DNA of 64,000 bases from JAEDHM01 sp964368645 (GCA_964368645.1 CAYJBY010000007.1:1-64000), one strand, 5' to 3'; shown: positions 51,548 through 61,420, counted from the first letter of the stretch. The notes: generated by a model not told the origin, from the letters alone. Program-made: numbers and translations.

Positions 51548-54172
51548 ATGAAAATGGAAAAGAACTATCAACCGCAGGAATTTGAAAGCCGCATTTACAA
51601 CGATTGGCTGGATAATAAGTACTTCCACGCGGAAGTCGATCACAACAAACAGCCCTTCTGCATCGTTATTCCGCCGCCGAACATAACCGGACAGCTGCAT
51701 ATGGGACACGCCCTCAATAATACCATTCAGGACGTTATTATCCGCTTTAAGCGTATGCAGGGTTTCAGCACTCTTTGGCTCCCCGGCACCGACCACGCAA
51801 GCATTGCAACCGAGGTGAAAATCGTAGAGGCTATGGCGAAAGAGGGTTTATCCAAAAACAACGTTGGCAGAGAGGCTTTTCTTGACCGCGCTTGGGCTTG
51901 GCGTAAGCAATACGGCGGACGTATCGTTCAACAGCTTAAGAGATTAGGCTCCTCCTGCGACTGGGACAGAGAAGCTTTTACTATGGACGACAGATGCAAC
52001 AAGGCCGTCCGTAAGGTCTTTGTCGATTTGTACAAAAAGGATTTGATTTATCAGGGCGACCGCATAATCAACTGGTGTCCTCATTGCAAAACCGCTATTT
52101 CCGACGCGGAAGTGGAGTACAGCGAGCAGGACAGCTTCCTATGGAATATCCGCTACCCATTAGCAGACGGCAGCGGCGACCTGATTATCGCCACCACCCG
52201 TCCTGAAACTATGCTGGGCGACACGGCAGTTGCCGTACACCCGAAGGACAAGCGTTACAAGGCTTTGGTCGGCAAAATGCTCATTCTTCCTATCGTCAAC
52301 AAGGAGATTCCCGTTGTGGCGGACGAGTACGTGGAGATGGACTTCGGCTCCGGCGCGGTGAAAATCACCCCTGCTCACGACCCCAACGACTTTGAGGTGG
52401 GCAAGCGTCATAATCTTGAAGTTATCCGCATTATGAACGACGACGGCTCTATCAACGCTCTCGGCGGCAAATACGCGGGTATGGACCGTTACGAGTGCCG
52501 CAAGGCTATCGAAAACGACCTTAAGGAACAGGGCTATCTTGTCAGCAAGGACCCTTATAAGCATAACGTAGGTCAGTGCTACCGTTGCAGAAGCACTATC
52601 GAAACCATCGTTTCCAAGCAATGGTTCGTCAAGATGCAGCCTCTTGCAAAGCCTGCTATCGACGTGGTACGCAACAAGAAAATCCGCTTTATCCCCGACC
52701 GTTTTTCCAAAACCTATTACAACTGGATGGAGAACGTAAGAGATTGGTGTATCAGCCGTCAGCTTTGGTGGGGACACCGTATCCCTGCTTACTACTGCGA
52801 CGCCTGCGGCGAAACCGTGGTTTCAGAGAACGCTCCTACCGTATGCCCTAAGTGCGGTTGCACCCATTTAAGACAGGACGAGGACGTGCTGGATACTTGG
52901 TTCTCCTCCGCGCTGTGGCCGTTCTCAACCTTGGGCTACCCCGACAAGACCGAGGAGCTTGCATACTACTACCCTACCAGCGTACTGATTACCGCCTACG
53001 ATATTATCTTCTTCTGGGTGGCTCGTATGATTTTCTCGGGAATCGAACATATGCACGAGATACCCTTCCCCGAGGTTTTGATTCACGGTATCGTCCGCGA
53101 CGAGCAAGGTCGCAAGATGAGCAAATCCTTAGGCAACGGCATCGACCCCTTGGAGATTATCGACAAGTACGGCGCAGACAGCCTTAGATTCTCTCTCAGC
53201 AACGGTATCGCCCCCGGCGGCGACACAAGATTCTCCTACGAAAAGGTGGAGAGCTGCCGCAACTTCATCAATAAGGTTTGGAACGCTAGCCGTTTCGTCC
53301 TGATGAACCTTGAGGGCGTTGAGCTGAAAAATATGGACGAGGTCAAAAAGACCTTGGCTGATAAGTGGATACTGTGCAGACTTAATTCCGTTATCCGTTC
53401 CGTTACCCGTAACCTTGCCAAGTACGAGCTTGGTTTGGCGGCGAGCAAGCTATACGACTTTGTTTGGAGTGAATTCTGCGATTGGTATATCGAGCTTGTA
53501 AAACCCGCTCTTTACGGCGATAATATGGACAAGCGGCGCGACACGGCTACCGTTTTGGTTTACGTTCTGGACAAGATACTTAAACTGCTGCACCCCTTTA
53601 TCCCCTTCGTGACGGAGCGCATTTTCAGCGAGCTTCCCACATCTAAGGGCAGTATTATGGTTTCCGAATGGCCCAAGGCGGTAAAAAAGTACGCCTACTT
53701 CGGTGACGCCGCTAAGATGGAGAGCGTAATGGAGATTATCCGCGCAATGCGTAATATCCGTACTGAGTCAGGTGCTTCTCCTTCCAAAAAACTGGATATT
53801 TTGGTTGTAACCGACAATCCTCTGCTCATCAAGAAGAGCGCGGGCTATATTGAAAAGTTGGCTAACGTCAACGAGATTAAAATCGTTGACCGCGCCGAGG
53901 TTCCTGCCAAGGTATCGGGCGCAGTTACCTCCGCGGCGGAGATTTTCGTTCCGTTAGGCGAACTGGTTGACTTCGATAAGGAGCTTGAAAAGGTCAACGC
54001 CGAAATCGAAAAGACCAAGAAAGAAATCGCCAGAGGCGAGGGTATGCTGAGCAACGCAGGCTTTGTCGCAAGAGCTCCGCAGGCTGTCGTCGAAAGTGAA
54101 AAACAGAAGCTTTCCGCTAACTTCGCCAAGCTGGCTAAATTGCAGGAAAGACTCAAAACTTTATCCGAATAA
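51548..54172 (+). CDS. valS: Valyl-tRNA synthetase
   Basis: ValS charges tRNA-Val. The 874 residues match class I enzymes: PPPNITGQLHMGHA (HIGH region, with GHA), the CP1 editing domain from about 200 to 350 with TTRPETMLGD, a zinc-type segment (CDACGETVVSENAPTVCPKCG), KMSKSLGN (KMSKS), and a C-terminal coiled coil from about 810. The ATG follows aggag at nine bases. Unlike many Gram-positive valS genes it lacks a visible T-box and instead has a consensus promoter; groES follows 25 bp downstream. Confidence 0.96.
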   Translation: MKMEKNYQPQEFESRIYNDWLDNKYFHAEVDHNKQPFCIVIPPPNITGQLHMGHALNNTIQDVIIRFKRMQGFSTLWLPGTDHASIATEVKIVEAMAKEGLSKNNVGREAFLDRAWAWRKQYGGRIVQQLKRLGSSCDWDREAFTMDDRCNKAVRKVFVDLYKKDLIYQGDRIINWCPHCKTAISDAEVEYSEQDSFLWNIRYPLADGSGDLIIATTRPETMLGDTAVAVHPKDKRYKALVGKMLILPIVNKEIPVVADEYVEMDFGSGAVKITPAHDPNDFEVGKRHNLEVIRIMNDDGSINALGGKYAGMDRYECRKAIENDLKEQGYLVSKDPYKHNVGQCYRCRSTIETIVSKQWFVKMQPLAKPAIDVVRNKKIRFIPDRFSKTYYNWMENVRDWCISRQLWWGHRIPAYYCDACGETVVSENAPTVCPKCGCTHLRQDEDVLDTWFSSALWPFSTLGYPDKTEELAYYYPTSVLITAYDIIFFWVARMIFSGIEHMHEIPFPEVLIHGIVRDEQGRKMSKSLGNGIDPLEIIDKYGADSLRFSLSNGIAPGGDTRFSYEKVESCRNFINKVWNASRFVLMNLEGVELKNMDEVKKTLADKWILCRLNSVIRSVTRNLAKYELGLAASKLYDFVWSEFCDWYIELVKPALYGDNMDKRRDTATVLVYVLDKILKLLHPFIPFVTERIFSELPTSKGSIMVSEWPKAVKKYAYFGDAAKMESVMEIIRAMRNIRTESGASPSKKLDILVVTDNPLLIKKSAGYIEKLANVNEIKIVDRAEVPAKVSGAVTSAAEIFVPLGELVDFDKELEKVNAEIEKTKKEIARGEGMLSNAGFVARAPQAVVESEKQKLSANFAKLAKLQERLKTLSE

Positions 54173-54197
54173 TATTATAAAGGAGGTTTTTATACTT

Positions 54198-54485
54198 ATG
54201 ACTTTAAGACCTTTATTTGACAATGTAGTAATCAAAATGGTAGAAAACGAAACCACAACCCCCGGCGGTATCGTGCTTCCCACTGCGGCTAAGGAAAAAC
54301 CGCAGGTCGCAACCGTTATCGCGGTAGGTCCCGGCGGACAAATCGACGGTCACGACGTTTCTATGCAGGTGAAAATCGGCGATACCGTGCTTTTCAGTAA
54401 GTACGCAGGCACCGAGTTCAAGCAGGACGGAGTGGAATACGTTGTTTTGAAACAGAGCAACATTCTCGCTGTTGTGGACAAGTAA
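54198..54485 (+). CDS. groES: Co-chaperonin GroES
   Basis: GroES caps GroEL during folding. The 95 residues start TLRPLFDNVVIKMVENETTTPGGIVLP and include the mobile loop TTTPGGIVLP, a normal length. The ATG at 54198 follows aaaggagg; a reading from 54063 would run through valS in another frame. It is 25 bp past valS and 18 bp before groEL. Confidence 0.96.
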   Translation: MTLRPLFDNVVIKMVENETTTPGGIVLPTAAKEKPQVATVIAVGPGGQIDGHDVSMQVKIGDTVLFSKYAGTEFKQDGVEYVVLKQSNILAVVDK

Positions 54486-54503
54486 AAGGAGGACAGATTA
54501 TTT

Positions 54504-56138
54504 ATGGCTAAACAATTTAAGTATAACGAGGACGCAAGAAAGGCGTTAGAAGCAGGCGTCAACGTACTGGCTGACACCGTAAAAATCACTCTCGGACCTA
54601 AGGGCAGAAACGTGGTTTTGGAAAAGAAATTTTCCGCTCCCCTCATCACCAACGACGGTGTGACCATCGCTAAAGAAATAGTCCTTGATGATCCCTTTGA
54701 GAATATGGGCGCAAGCCTTATCCGTGAGGTCAGCATTAAGACCAACGACGTTGCCGGCGACGGTACCACCACAGCGGCGGTGCTTGCTCAGGCTATCGTC
54801 AGAGAAGGACTTAAGAACCTTGCCGCAGGTGCCAATCCCATTATCCTCAAGAAAGGAATTATGAAGATTACCGAGGCGGCTGTCGATGAGCTAAGAGCTA
54901 TCAGCAAGCCTATCGAGGGCAAGAAGAGCATCGCGCAGGTTGCCAGCATTTCCGCAGGCGACGAAACAGTAGGCGACTTAATCGCCAACGCGATGGAAAA
55001 GGTCGGCAAGGACGGCGTTATCACCGTTGACGAGGGCAAAGCCATCAAGACCGAGCTTAACGTGGTTGAGGGTATGCAGTTTGACAGAGGTTACGCTTCT
55101 CCTTATCTGTTCACCAATCCCGACAAGTTGGACGCGGTTTTGGACGAGCCTGCTATTCTTATCACCGACAAAAAGATATCCAACATTCAAGATATTCTTC
55201 CCATTCTTGAGCAGATTTTGAAAAACGGCTTAAAGCTCCTGATTATCGCTGAGGATATTGAGGGCGAGGCTCTTTCCACAATTATCGTCAACAAGCTGAA
55301 AGGCGTTTTGCAGTGCGTGGCGGTTAAGGCTCCCGCATTCGGCGACAGACGTAAGGCTATGCTTGAGGATATAGCGATTTTAACAGGCGGCACCGTAATA
55401 AGCGACGACCTAGGTCTTGACCTCAAGACGGTTACTCTTGATATGCTCGGTCACGCCAAGCAGATTAAGAGCGATAAGGATAACACAACTATCGTCGGCG
55501 GTTACGGCAATCCTGCCGCAATTCAGGCGCGTATCAACGTAATCCGTCAGCAAATCGCGGACACCACCAGCGATTACGACAGAGAGAAGCTTCAGGAAAG
55601 ACTTGCTAAGCTGGCAGGCGGCGTAGGCGTTATCAGCGTAGGCGCGGCAACCGAAGTGGAAATGAAAGAAAAGAAACTCCGTATCGAGGACGCTTTGGCG
55701 GCAACGAGAGCGGCAGTTGAAGAGGGTATCGTTCCCGGCGGCGGCACTGCTCTGCTATCCATACTGAGCAAGCTCGTTAATATCGCCGACACTATGGACG
55801 GCGACGAAAAAACTGGCGCACTGCTTACCATTCGCGCGTTAGAAGAACCCGTCAGACAGATTGCCGTCAACGCAGGTCAAGAAGCCAGCGTTATCTGCAA
55901 CACCGTTAAGCAGGGCAAGAAAGGTATCGACAACTTCGGTTACGACGCTTTGAGCGACGAATACTGTGATATGGTTGCACGCGGCATCATCGATCCTACC
56001 AAGGTTACCAGAAGCGCGTTGCAGAATGCGGCAAGCGTTGCGGCTACCCTGTTGACCACCGAAGCCATCGTTGCCGATATTCCCGAGCCTCCTGCTCCTG
56101 CGGCACCCGGCGGCGGTATGGGCGGAGATATGTATTGA
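54504..56138 (+). CDS. groEL: Chaperonin GroEL
   Basis: This is the 60-kDa chaperonin of 544 residues. Conserved segments include TLGPKGRNVVLEK, NDGVTIAKEI, GDGTTTAAVLAQAI and EEGIVPGGGTALL, and the tail is Gly/Met-rich (GGGMGGDMY). aaggagga precedes the ATG. No CIRCE inverted repeat lies upstream of groES, so HrcA control is not evident. Confidence 0.97.
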   Translation: MAKQFKYNEDARKALEAGVNVLADTVKITLGPKGRNVVLEKKFSAPLITNDGVTIAKEIVLDDPFENMGASLIREVSIKTNDVAGDGTTTAAVLAQAIVREGLKNLAAGANPIILKKGIMKITEAAVDELRAISKPIEGKKSIAQVASISAGDETVGDLIANAMEKVGKDGVITVDEGKAIKTELNVVEGMQFDRGYASPYLFTNPDKLDAVLDEPAILITDKKISNIQDILPILEQILKNGLKLLIIAEDIEGEALSTIIVNKLKGVLQCVAVKAPAFGDRRKAMLEDIAILTGGTVISDDLGLDLKTVTLDMLGHAKQIKSDKDNTTIVGGYGNPAAIQARINVIRQQIADTTSDYDREKLQERLAKLAGGVGVISVGAATEVEMKEKKLRIEDALAATRAAVEEGIVPGGGTALLSILSKLVNIADTMDGDEKTGALLTIRALEEPVRQIAVNAGQEASVICNTVKQGKKGIDNFGYDALSDEYCDMVARGIIDPTKVTRSALQNAASVAATLLTTEAIVADIPEPPAPAAPGGGMGGDMY

Positions 56139-56193
56139 TTTAACCGCAAAAACGCATAAATCGGTAGCCATTACCGATACGCTTTTGAAAACA

Positions 56194-56225
56194 AAACCCC
56201 GTAAGGACTTACCTTGCGGGGTTTT
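56194..56225. terminator. Bidirectional terminator of groEL and the lipase-like gene
   Basis: aaaaccccgtaagg pairs with ccttgcggggtttt around five bases (one wobble), with T-runs on both strands. Confidence 0.88.
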
Positions 56226-56296
56226 TGTTATTCGCTGTTGGATTGACGACTGCTCGGACTTAAGCCGAATATTTGCAGTCGCCCGATATAAAATCG

Positions 56297-57679
56297 CTAT
56301 TTCGTTAAATTCCAGGTTTCGTCAATTTTCTGATTGAGGATTTCACGGATATTCTCATAATTAATTGCCATTTCGTTATGTTCTATGGCGTTAAGGGTAT
56401 AGACGTTATCGCCGTTAAGAGAGTTATTGGCGGTGGCGGAATAACCCGGAACTATGCCGTCGCCCTCCGTCAGGCTTAATCCCTCGGACTCCGTGCGTTC
56501 CCAGTCAACCGTAACCTCACCGGTTGCGGCATCGGTAACGTAAAACACCTTTTTCTGTAAGCCCTTACCCTGTGAAATCACATAATAGGTATTAACCAAA
56601 TTGGTGGTACAACTGCCGTTAGGTAACATTTGCTCGTAGAAGGCACGCATATTGGCAACCGCAGGTTTCAGCTCACCGTTGCTCATCTTTGCCCAAGGTC
56701 TGCTCTCGTAGAAATCGTATAATTCGTCCTTGTCCGTAATCGGATCGCCGTCAACGTATATGAAGCTCTCGCCCTCACCGTAATACGGAGTATTAATCAA
56801 CTCGAACGCTGGCATCAGATAGAACACCGTTTCGGTATTCTTGATAATAGGCAGGAACTGCTCCCCGTATATGGTCTCTATCATATCCAAAACTCCGCCG
56901 AGAAGAGGAATTGAGCCTAACAGATTGCGTATGGAGTCGTAGAAACACCAAGGATTTTCCTCGGCGGTAATGGCGTTAAGACTGCCTAAGAACGGTCCGC
57001 CCACGGGCATAAATAAATTGATTTTCTCACGGTTCTCCGCCTTAGCCAGATACTGCGCCGCAACTATACTGCCCAAGCTGTGGGATACTAAAATAACGTC
57101 GGTGTAGCCCTGCGCGTTAATGTACGTTTCCAGCTCCGAAGCCGCCAACCGAGGATCGCGCCGCCAGTCGTAATTAAACATTTTCACGTCGTAGTCCTCG
57201 CCGTAACGCTCTTCCAAGCCTTCTGCCAAATCACGATAGCCGTTAATTGCGCCGTAACGCTGTCTGCCCTCGAAATCATCAAAGGGTACGGGCTTGACGT
57301 TGGGATTCACAGGAGTGCCGTCCTCGTTAAGTCTAATCTTCGCAAGAAGCGTCTGCGAGGTCTTGGCAGGATCATCTGAGGTCAGATATTCAAGCTGTTG
57401 CTTAAAGCCGTTATCGTTAAAAATCATATCACCGGCAAGGGTAACTATGTCGCCGCTGACAATGCTCATATAACTAATTTCCTCATTATCAAAAGGATCC
57501 CAAACAGGCTCGCCCGTGTCCTCGTCGTATAAGCCGCCGATTAAAAGTGCGTGTAAGAAAATAATCGCCTTTTTTTCCTGTTGCGGCTCGTTAGGCGTAC
57601 AGCCGATAAGCGCGGCGGAAGCAATGCAAAGCAGACTTGCTATTAATACAACGGCAAGAATCCGATTAAGAATTTTCAT
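56297..57679 (-). CDS. Lipoprotein alpha/beta hydrolase, LCAT/lipase-like
   Basis: The 460-residue protein has a lipoprotein signal (KILNRILAVVLIASLLCIASAALIGC) and is thus extracytoplasmic. A nucleophile elbow SHSLGSIVAAQYLAK near residue 200 fits G-x-S-x-G-type lipases, with Ser in LVSHSLG, and the overall shape (YDWRRDPRLAASELETYI before the elbow, EHNEMAI near the C-terminus with a His) resembles the lecithin:cholesterol acyltransferase-like family. An acyltransferase or lipase acting on surface lipids is plausible. ggaggatt precedes the ATG. Confidence 0.72.
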   Translation of the reverse strand: MKILNRILAVVLIASLLCIASAALIGCTPNEPQQEKKAIIFLHALLIGGLYDEDTGEPVWDPFDNEEISYMSIVSGDIVTLAGDMIFNDNGFKQQLEYLTSDDPAKTSQTLLAKIRLNEDGTPVNPNVKPVPFDDFEGRQRYGAINGYRDLAEGLEERYGEDYDVKMFNYDWRRDPRLAASELETYINAQGYTDVILVSHSLGSIVAAQYLAKAENREKINLFMPVGGPFLGSLNAITAEENPWCFYDSIRNLLGSIPLLGGVLDMIETIYGEQFLPIIKNTETVFYLMPAFELINTPYYGEGESFIYVDGDPITDKDELYDFYESRPWAKMSNGELKPAVANMRAFYEQMLPNGSCTTNLVNTYYVISQGKGLQKKVFYVTDAATGEVTVDWERTESEGLSLTEGDGIVPGYSATANNSLNGDNVYTLNAIEHNEMAINYENIREILNQKIDETWNLTK

Positions 57680-57714
57680 TATAAATCCTCCTCTAAGACC
57701 TGTTATTAGAAAAA

Positions 57715-58629
57715 TTATTCTCCGAACACACCTTGAATGAAGCTCAGAATATCCGCGTAAACCTCGGCTTGATTAAGCTCGTTAAGTATCTCGTGACGGG
57801 CACCCGGATACAGCTTGATGGAAACGTCGGTAAGCTGTGCCTTCTTATATTCCTCGAAAAGGCGGCGCGGCAGTTTGCCCTGCTCGCCTACGGGATCTTC
57901 CTCGCCTCCCGTAATCAATATCGGTAGATTCTTGGGGATTCTGCCGATAGCGCGTGAGGTTGACGCCTTAAGTATCCCCTTGAAGAAGGAGAACTGGAAG
58001 CCGTAGCACATAGGATAACCGCAGAACTCGTCCGCGGCGTACTTTTCAACCTGCGCCTTATCCCTTGAAAGCCAAGCGAATTTTTGACTTTCCGAGGCAA
58101 ATAACTTGTCGTAGGAGCCGAACGTCATCTTGGATATAAGCTTGGCAGGGGTATCCATTCCCAAAAATCCGCCTATCGCTCCGGCTAATAAATTGCCTGT
58201 TTTCACCAGGCCGCTGTTCATATAAGCGGTGCCTGAAAGAATAACGCCCTTGATAGCGTCGCCGTATTTTTCAATATAAGCCTGGGAAAGGAAGGAGCCG
58301 TAACTGTGTCCGAAAAGCAATACGGGCAGTTTGTAGGTCTCCGCGGCGTAGCGCGTGATCTGGTACATATCCTCCACCGTATCGTGGAAGCTGTCGCCCT
58401 CGACTATGCCCTTTTCTGAAAAGCCGCTGGTCTTGCCGTGTCCGCGGTGGTCGTCCGCTATTACCACGTATCCGTTACTGTTAAGAAAACTTGCAAAATG
58501 GTCGTACCTTACGCACCACTCCGCCATACCGTGGGATATTTGCACCACGGCGGTGGGATTCGCTACCTCGTCCCAAACGTAAACGGCGATTTCGTTGCTT
58601 TCATAACACTTCAGCTTAAACTCTTTCAT
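57715..58629 (-). CDS. Alpha/beta hydrolase (monoacylglycerol lipase/S33-like)
   Basis: The 304-residue cytoplasmic hydrolase has HGMAEWCVRYDHFASFLNSNGYVVIADDHRGHGKT, the elbow LLFGHSYGSFLSQ (Ser nucleophile), an Asp in ITGGEEDPVG, and a His in YPGARHEILNE, completing the triad, as in bacterial monoacylglycerol lipases. It is upstream of the lipoprotein hydrolase on the same strand, 35 bp away, so the two may be co-expressed and act on related lipids. Substrate not proven. Confidence 0.82.
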   Translation of the reverse strand: MKEFKLKCYESNEIAVYVWDEVANPTAVVQISHGMAEWCVRYDHFASFLNSNGYVVIADDHRGHGKTSGFSEKGIVEGDSFHDTVEDMYQITRYAAETYKLPVLLFGHSYGSFLSQAYIEKYGDAIKGVILSGTAYMNSGLVKTGNLLAGAIGGFLGMDTPAKLISKMTFGSYDKLFASESQKFAWLSRDKAQVEKYAADEFCGYPMCYGFQFSFFKGILKASTSRAIGRIPKNLPILITGGEEDPVGEQGKLPRRLFEEYKKAQLTDVSIKLYPGARHEILNELNQAEVYADILSFIQGVFGE

Positions 58630-58661
58630 TCCGACCTCCGATTAAATCTGCACTATTATTA

Positions 58662-58690
58662 ATTGTAAAGCATTTTAACAGATAATTCAA
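58662..58690 (-). promoter_or_regulatory. Promoter of the two-hydrolase unit
   Basis: Minus strand TTGAAT (58690-58685), 17-bp spacer, TACAAT (58667-58662), about 33 bp before the start codon. Confidence 0.65.
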
Positions 58691-58741
58691 TATTATTTGT
58701 AAATTTTTTCCTTATGACGTTTCGTCTTTGCCTTAACGGCA

Positions 58742-58754
58742 TATAATCACAGTG
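58742..58754 (+). promoter_or_regulatory. murG -10 element next to its GTG start
   Basis: TATAAT (58742-58747) lies six bases before the GTG at 58754, so transcription would begin at or next to the start codon. No Shine-Dalgarno site is visible and the -35 is weak (TTTCGT at 58720-58725). Confidence 0.5.
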
Positions 58755-59767
58755 TGAGAACACTGATTTTTGCCGGCGGAGGAACTGCCGGTCACGTTAC
58801 CCCTAACCTTGCCTTAATTCCCTACTGTAACCCGTATTTTGACCGTATATGCTACGTCGGGGAATCGGGCGGCTACGAGGAAACCGCCGCGAAACGCTAC
58901 GGAATAGAATTTTTCGGACTGAGCGCGGTCAAGTTTGACCGTTCCAAAATGCTTAAAAATCTTCTTATTCCCTCTAAGCTGTCAAAAGCCGTAAAAGCCG
59001 CCGACGCAATACTCGGCGAGCTGAACCCATCTTTGCTTTTCGTTAAGGGTGGCTACGTTTCCCTGCCCCCTGCGCTTGCCGCTCGGAAAAGAGGGATACC
59101 TGTGGTATGTCACGAATCGGACTGTTCGTTAGGGCTTGCAAACAAGCTGATCGCGCCCTTTTCGGAGGCTGTCTTAACAGCCTTTCCAAACACTGTAAGG
59201 AATGGCATTGCCATAGGCAATCCCGTAAGAGACGAAATTTTTTCGCCTAAACCAATCGAATACCCCTTTAGCAAAAAGCAACCCGTCGTACTGGTAACAG
59301 GAGGCAGTTCGGGCGCGAAAATTATTAACGAAACGGTGAAGGAAACCGTTGCCTTACTGCCTGATTTTAACTTTTTGCATATAGTCGGGAAAAGCGCGGT
59401 GGACGTTGCCGCGGACAACTATTACGCAATCCCCTTTTCAAACAATATCGCAGACCTGTACGCCTTAGCAGACGTAGTGCTGTGCCGTGCAGGAGCCTGT
59501 ACTCTGTCCGAGCTTACCGCACTGGGTAAGCGCACTCTTGCCGTACCCCTGCCTAAAGGGGTGTCAAGGGGCGACCAACAGGAGAATGCTGAAAGATACC
59601 GCAGTCTGGGGCTTATACGCACCTTACAGCAGGAGGAGCTGACGCCCTGCAATCTGGCGCAAGCCATAAAAGCGTCGTTTTTCTCGCCTCAGCCCGTATC
59701 CGAATACGACTGGGATACTCCGAAAAAAATCGCCGAGCTTATAGACTCTCTCGCTCTGCGCAATTAG
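58754..59767 (+). CDS. murG: UDP-GlcNAc:lipid I glycosyltransferase MurG
   Basis: MurG adds GlcNAc to lipid I to make lipid II for peptidoglycan at the inner membrane face. The 337 residues open RTLIFAGGGTAGHVTPNLAL, followed by VKGGYVSLPPALAARKRGIPVVCHESD and the donor-site segment CRAGACTLSELTALGKRTLAVPLP. It is slightly shorter than the usual 350-370. The start is GTG without a ribosome-binding site and next to a -10 box, so translation may be leaderless. It stands outside any dcw cluster. Confidence 0.87.
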   Translation: MRTLIFAGGGTAGHVTPNLALIPYCNPYFDRICYVGESGGYEETAAKRYGIEFFGLSAVKFDRSKMLKNLLIPSKLSKAVKAADAILGELNPSLLFVKGGYVSLPPALAARKRGIPVVCHESDCSLGLANKLIAPFSEAVLTAFPNTVRNGIAIGNPVRDEIFSPKPIEYPFSKKQPVVLVTGGSSGAKIINETVKETVALLPDFNFLHIVGKSAVDVAADNYYAIPFSNNIADLYALADVVLCRAGACTLSELTALGKRTLAVPLPKGVSRGDQQENAERYRSLGLIRTLQQEELTPCNLAQAIKASFFSPQPVSEYDWDTPKKIAELIDSLALRN

Positions 59768-60091
59768 TATCGGTATCCATATGGAAAACGACTGTTGAGT
59801 CAGCCCGACTTACAGACTGTCTTACCCTGCAAGGTTAGTAGCATTTATCTTTTTTTTGAAAGCTTTAACGACTGCCGACGCTTACGAACACAAAATCCCA
59901 AACAAATGTGTTTTTTATCCTTAATAAAAGCGTTTGTTTTTTCTTTTCTCCTTTTTGCCGACAAATAACCCTTAATTAATGCGTTTTGAAGGGTTTTCGG
60001 GGCTATTTAGGTCTTTTTGACTTGTTTTGACGGCTTGGTTATTATCCGTATTCGCCGCGCTATAAATAGTAAGACCAAGGAGGAAAATCAC
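59768..60091. other. Intergenic, weak terminator-like repeats
   Basis: No gene is supported. AT-rich hairpins occur around 59887-59946 (aaacaaa/tttgttt with a T-run), probably ending murG transcription. The 3' end has the ribosome-binding site of the next gene. Confidence 0.5.
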
Positions 60092-61420
60092 GTGAAGAAA
60101 TTTTTTAAGGCATTGTTTTTTCTTGCGCTTGTAACCACAAGCATTTTTTTCGGCGTTATCTATTACGATACCTATATCGCCTCTAAGGACACCACGAAAA
60201 GTATTAATAATACGGTCATTACCTCTACCTCGAAAACGGATACTTCCGCCCCTATTACACCCATCAGCAATATCGTTTATTCCGTTTTTCCGCGAACCGC
60301 GGCGGAAAGCGGAGGAAAAACGATTAACCACACGGGCGGCAAGGGTGAGGATACCCTCTTGGATTACCTGCTTTTGGGCGAAGACATTTTCGTTATTCTC
60401 AGCACGGATTCGGAGGGCTTTGACTATAAGGCGAAAACAGCCAATCTCGCCGTTGCTCGTTTTTCCCTTGACGGCACCCTCTTAGACTGCGTTACCCTGC
60501 TTTCTTCTCAACCTGTGCGCTACCTCGCCTGTGCGCCCTACGAAAACGGCATTATGCTGACAGGCTCGACAGAGGGCTTTACTGTGATTTACGCCGTAAC
60601 CACCGCCCTTACATATACCGAAAAGCACCTGCCCTTTACCTCGGATTCTGCGATTATGTACGATAACTACCCCTACACCGTAACCGTTGCCGCTGATAAT
60701 GCAAGAATACGTTTTCTGTCCTTCGACGGCTCCTTAAACTATGGCTTCAACTACGCCGAAACCTGCGAATCGCAGGTGGAGTTTCTATCCTTATATTATA
60801 CGTCGGGTGAATACGCCCTTTTTTACAACGACGGAACAAGGGGCAATTACCTGTCTTTTTCCGAGCAGGGAATAAGCCGCAAGAAGACTCTTTTCAATCA
60901 ACCGCTTGCCTCGGTTCTGCCGAGTGAAAACGGCTTCGTTTCCGCGCACTGCCTTGACGGAACTTCTTATCTCACCACCCTAGGCTTTAACCTCACCTCT
61001 GTGCAGACTACGCCTTTGGCTGAGGGAACGGCGGTTACGCTCGCCCCGTCCGGGAGAGGTTTTTTGGCTCTTGTGTGCGACGGACGCTCCACTCAGGCTG
61101 TTACGATTTGCCGTCACGGCGACGTCATATCCAAGGACTGCTATTCAATGTCAGGAATAACTGCGGTTACGGACTGCGCCATCGGAGATACTGAAATAGC
61201 GATTTTGGGAACAAAAGGCGGTCAGCTCGCCCTTAACCGCTTCGATACCGAGTCTAATTGTTTTACGGAGAGCGTTAATTTAAGGGTTCCCGACAACCTT
61301 AATGCCCGTTGCTTCAAGGGAAAAACAGAGCTTTTCGTGCTGACGGACACCTTGGCGGCAAACGGAGATTTTGCAGGAAATTTCGGCAAAACCGACGTTT
61401 TTTTACTTCTTTACAAATAA
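60092..61420 (+). CDS. Membrane-anchored extracytoplasmic protein, unknown
   Basis: The 442-residue product has a basic N-terminus with one hydrophobic helix (KKFFKALFFLALVTTSIFFGVIYY), a Ser/Thr-rich linker to about residue 60, and a beta-rich ectodomain. Repeating patterns such as GEDIFVILS, ENGIMLTGS and ENGFVSAHC suggest a beta-propeller, but no family motif is firm. The GTG at 60092 follows aaggagg; an in-frame extension from 60017 lacks a site. Function unknown. Confidence 0.65.
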   Translation: MKKFFKALFFLALVTTSIFFGVIYYDTYIASKDTTKSINNTVITSTSKTDTSAPITPISNIVYSVFPRTAAESGGKTINHTGGKGEDTLLDYLLLGEDIFVILSTDSEGFDYKAKTANLAVARFSLDGTLLDCVTLLSSQPVRYLACAPYENGIMLTGSTEGFTVIYAVTTALTYTEKHLPFTSDSAIMYDNYPYTVTVAADNARIRFLSFDGSLNYGFNYAETCESQVEFLSLYYTSGEYALFYNDGTRGNYLSFSEQGISRKKTLFNQPLASVLPSENGFVSAHCLDGTSYLTTLGFNLTSVQTTPLAEGTAVTLAPSGRGFLALVCDGRSTQAVTICRHGDVISKDCYSMSGITAVTDCAIGDTEIAILGTKGGQLALNRFDTESNCFTESVNLRVPDNLNARCFKGKTELFVLTDTLAANGDFAGNFGKTDVFLLLYK

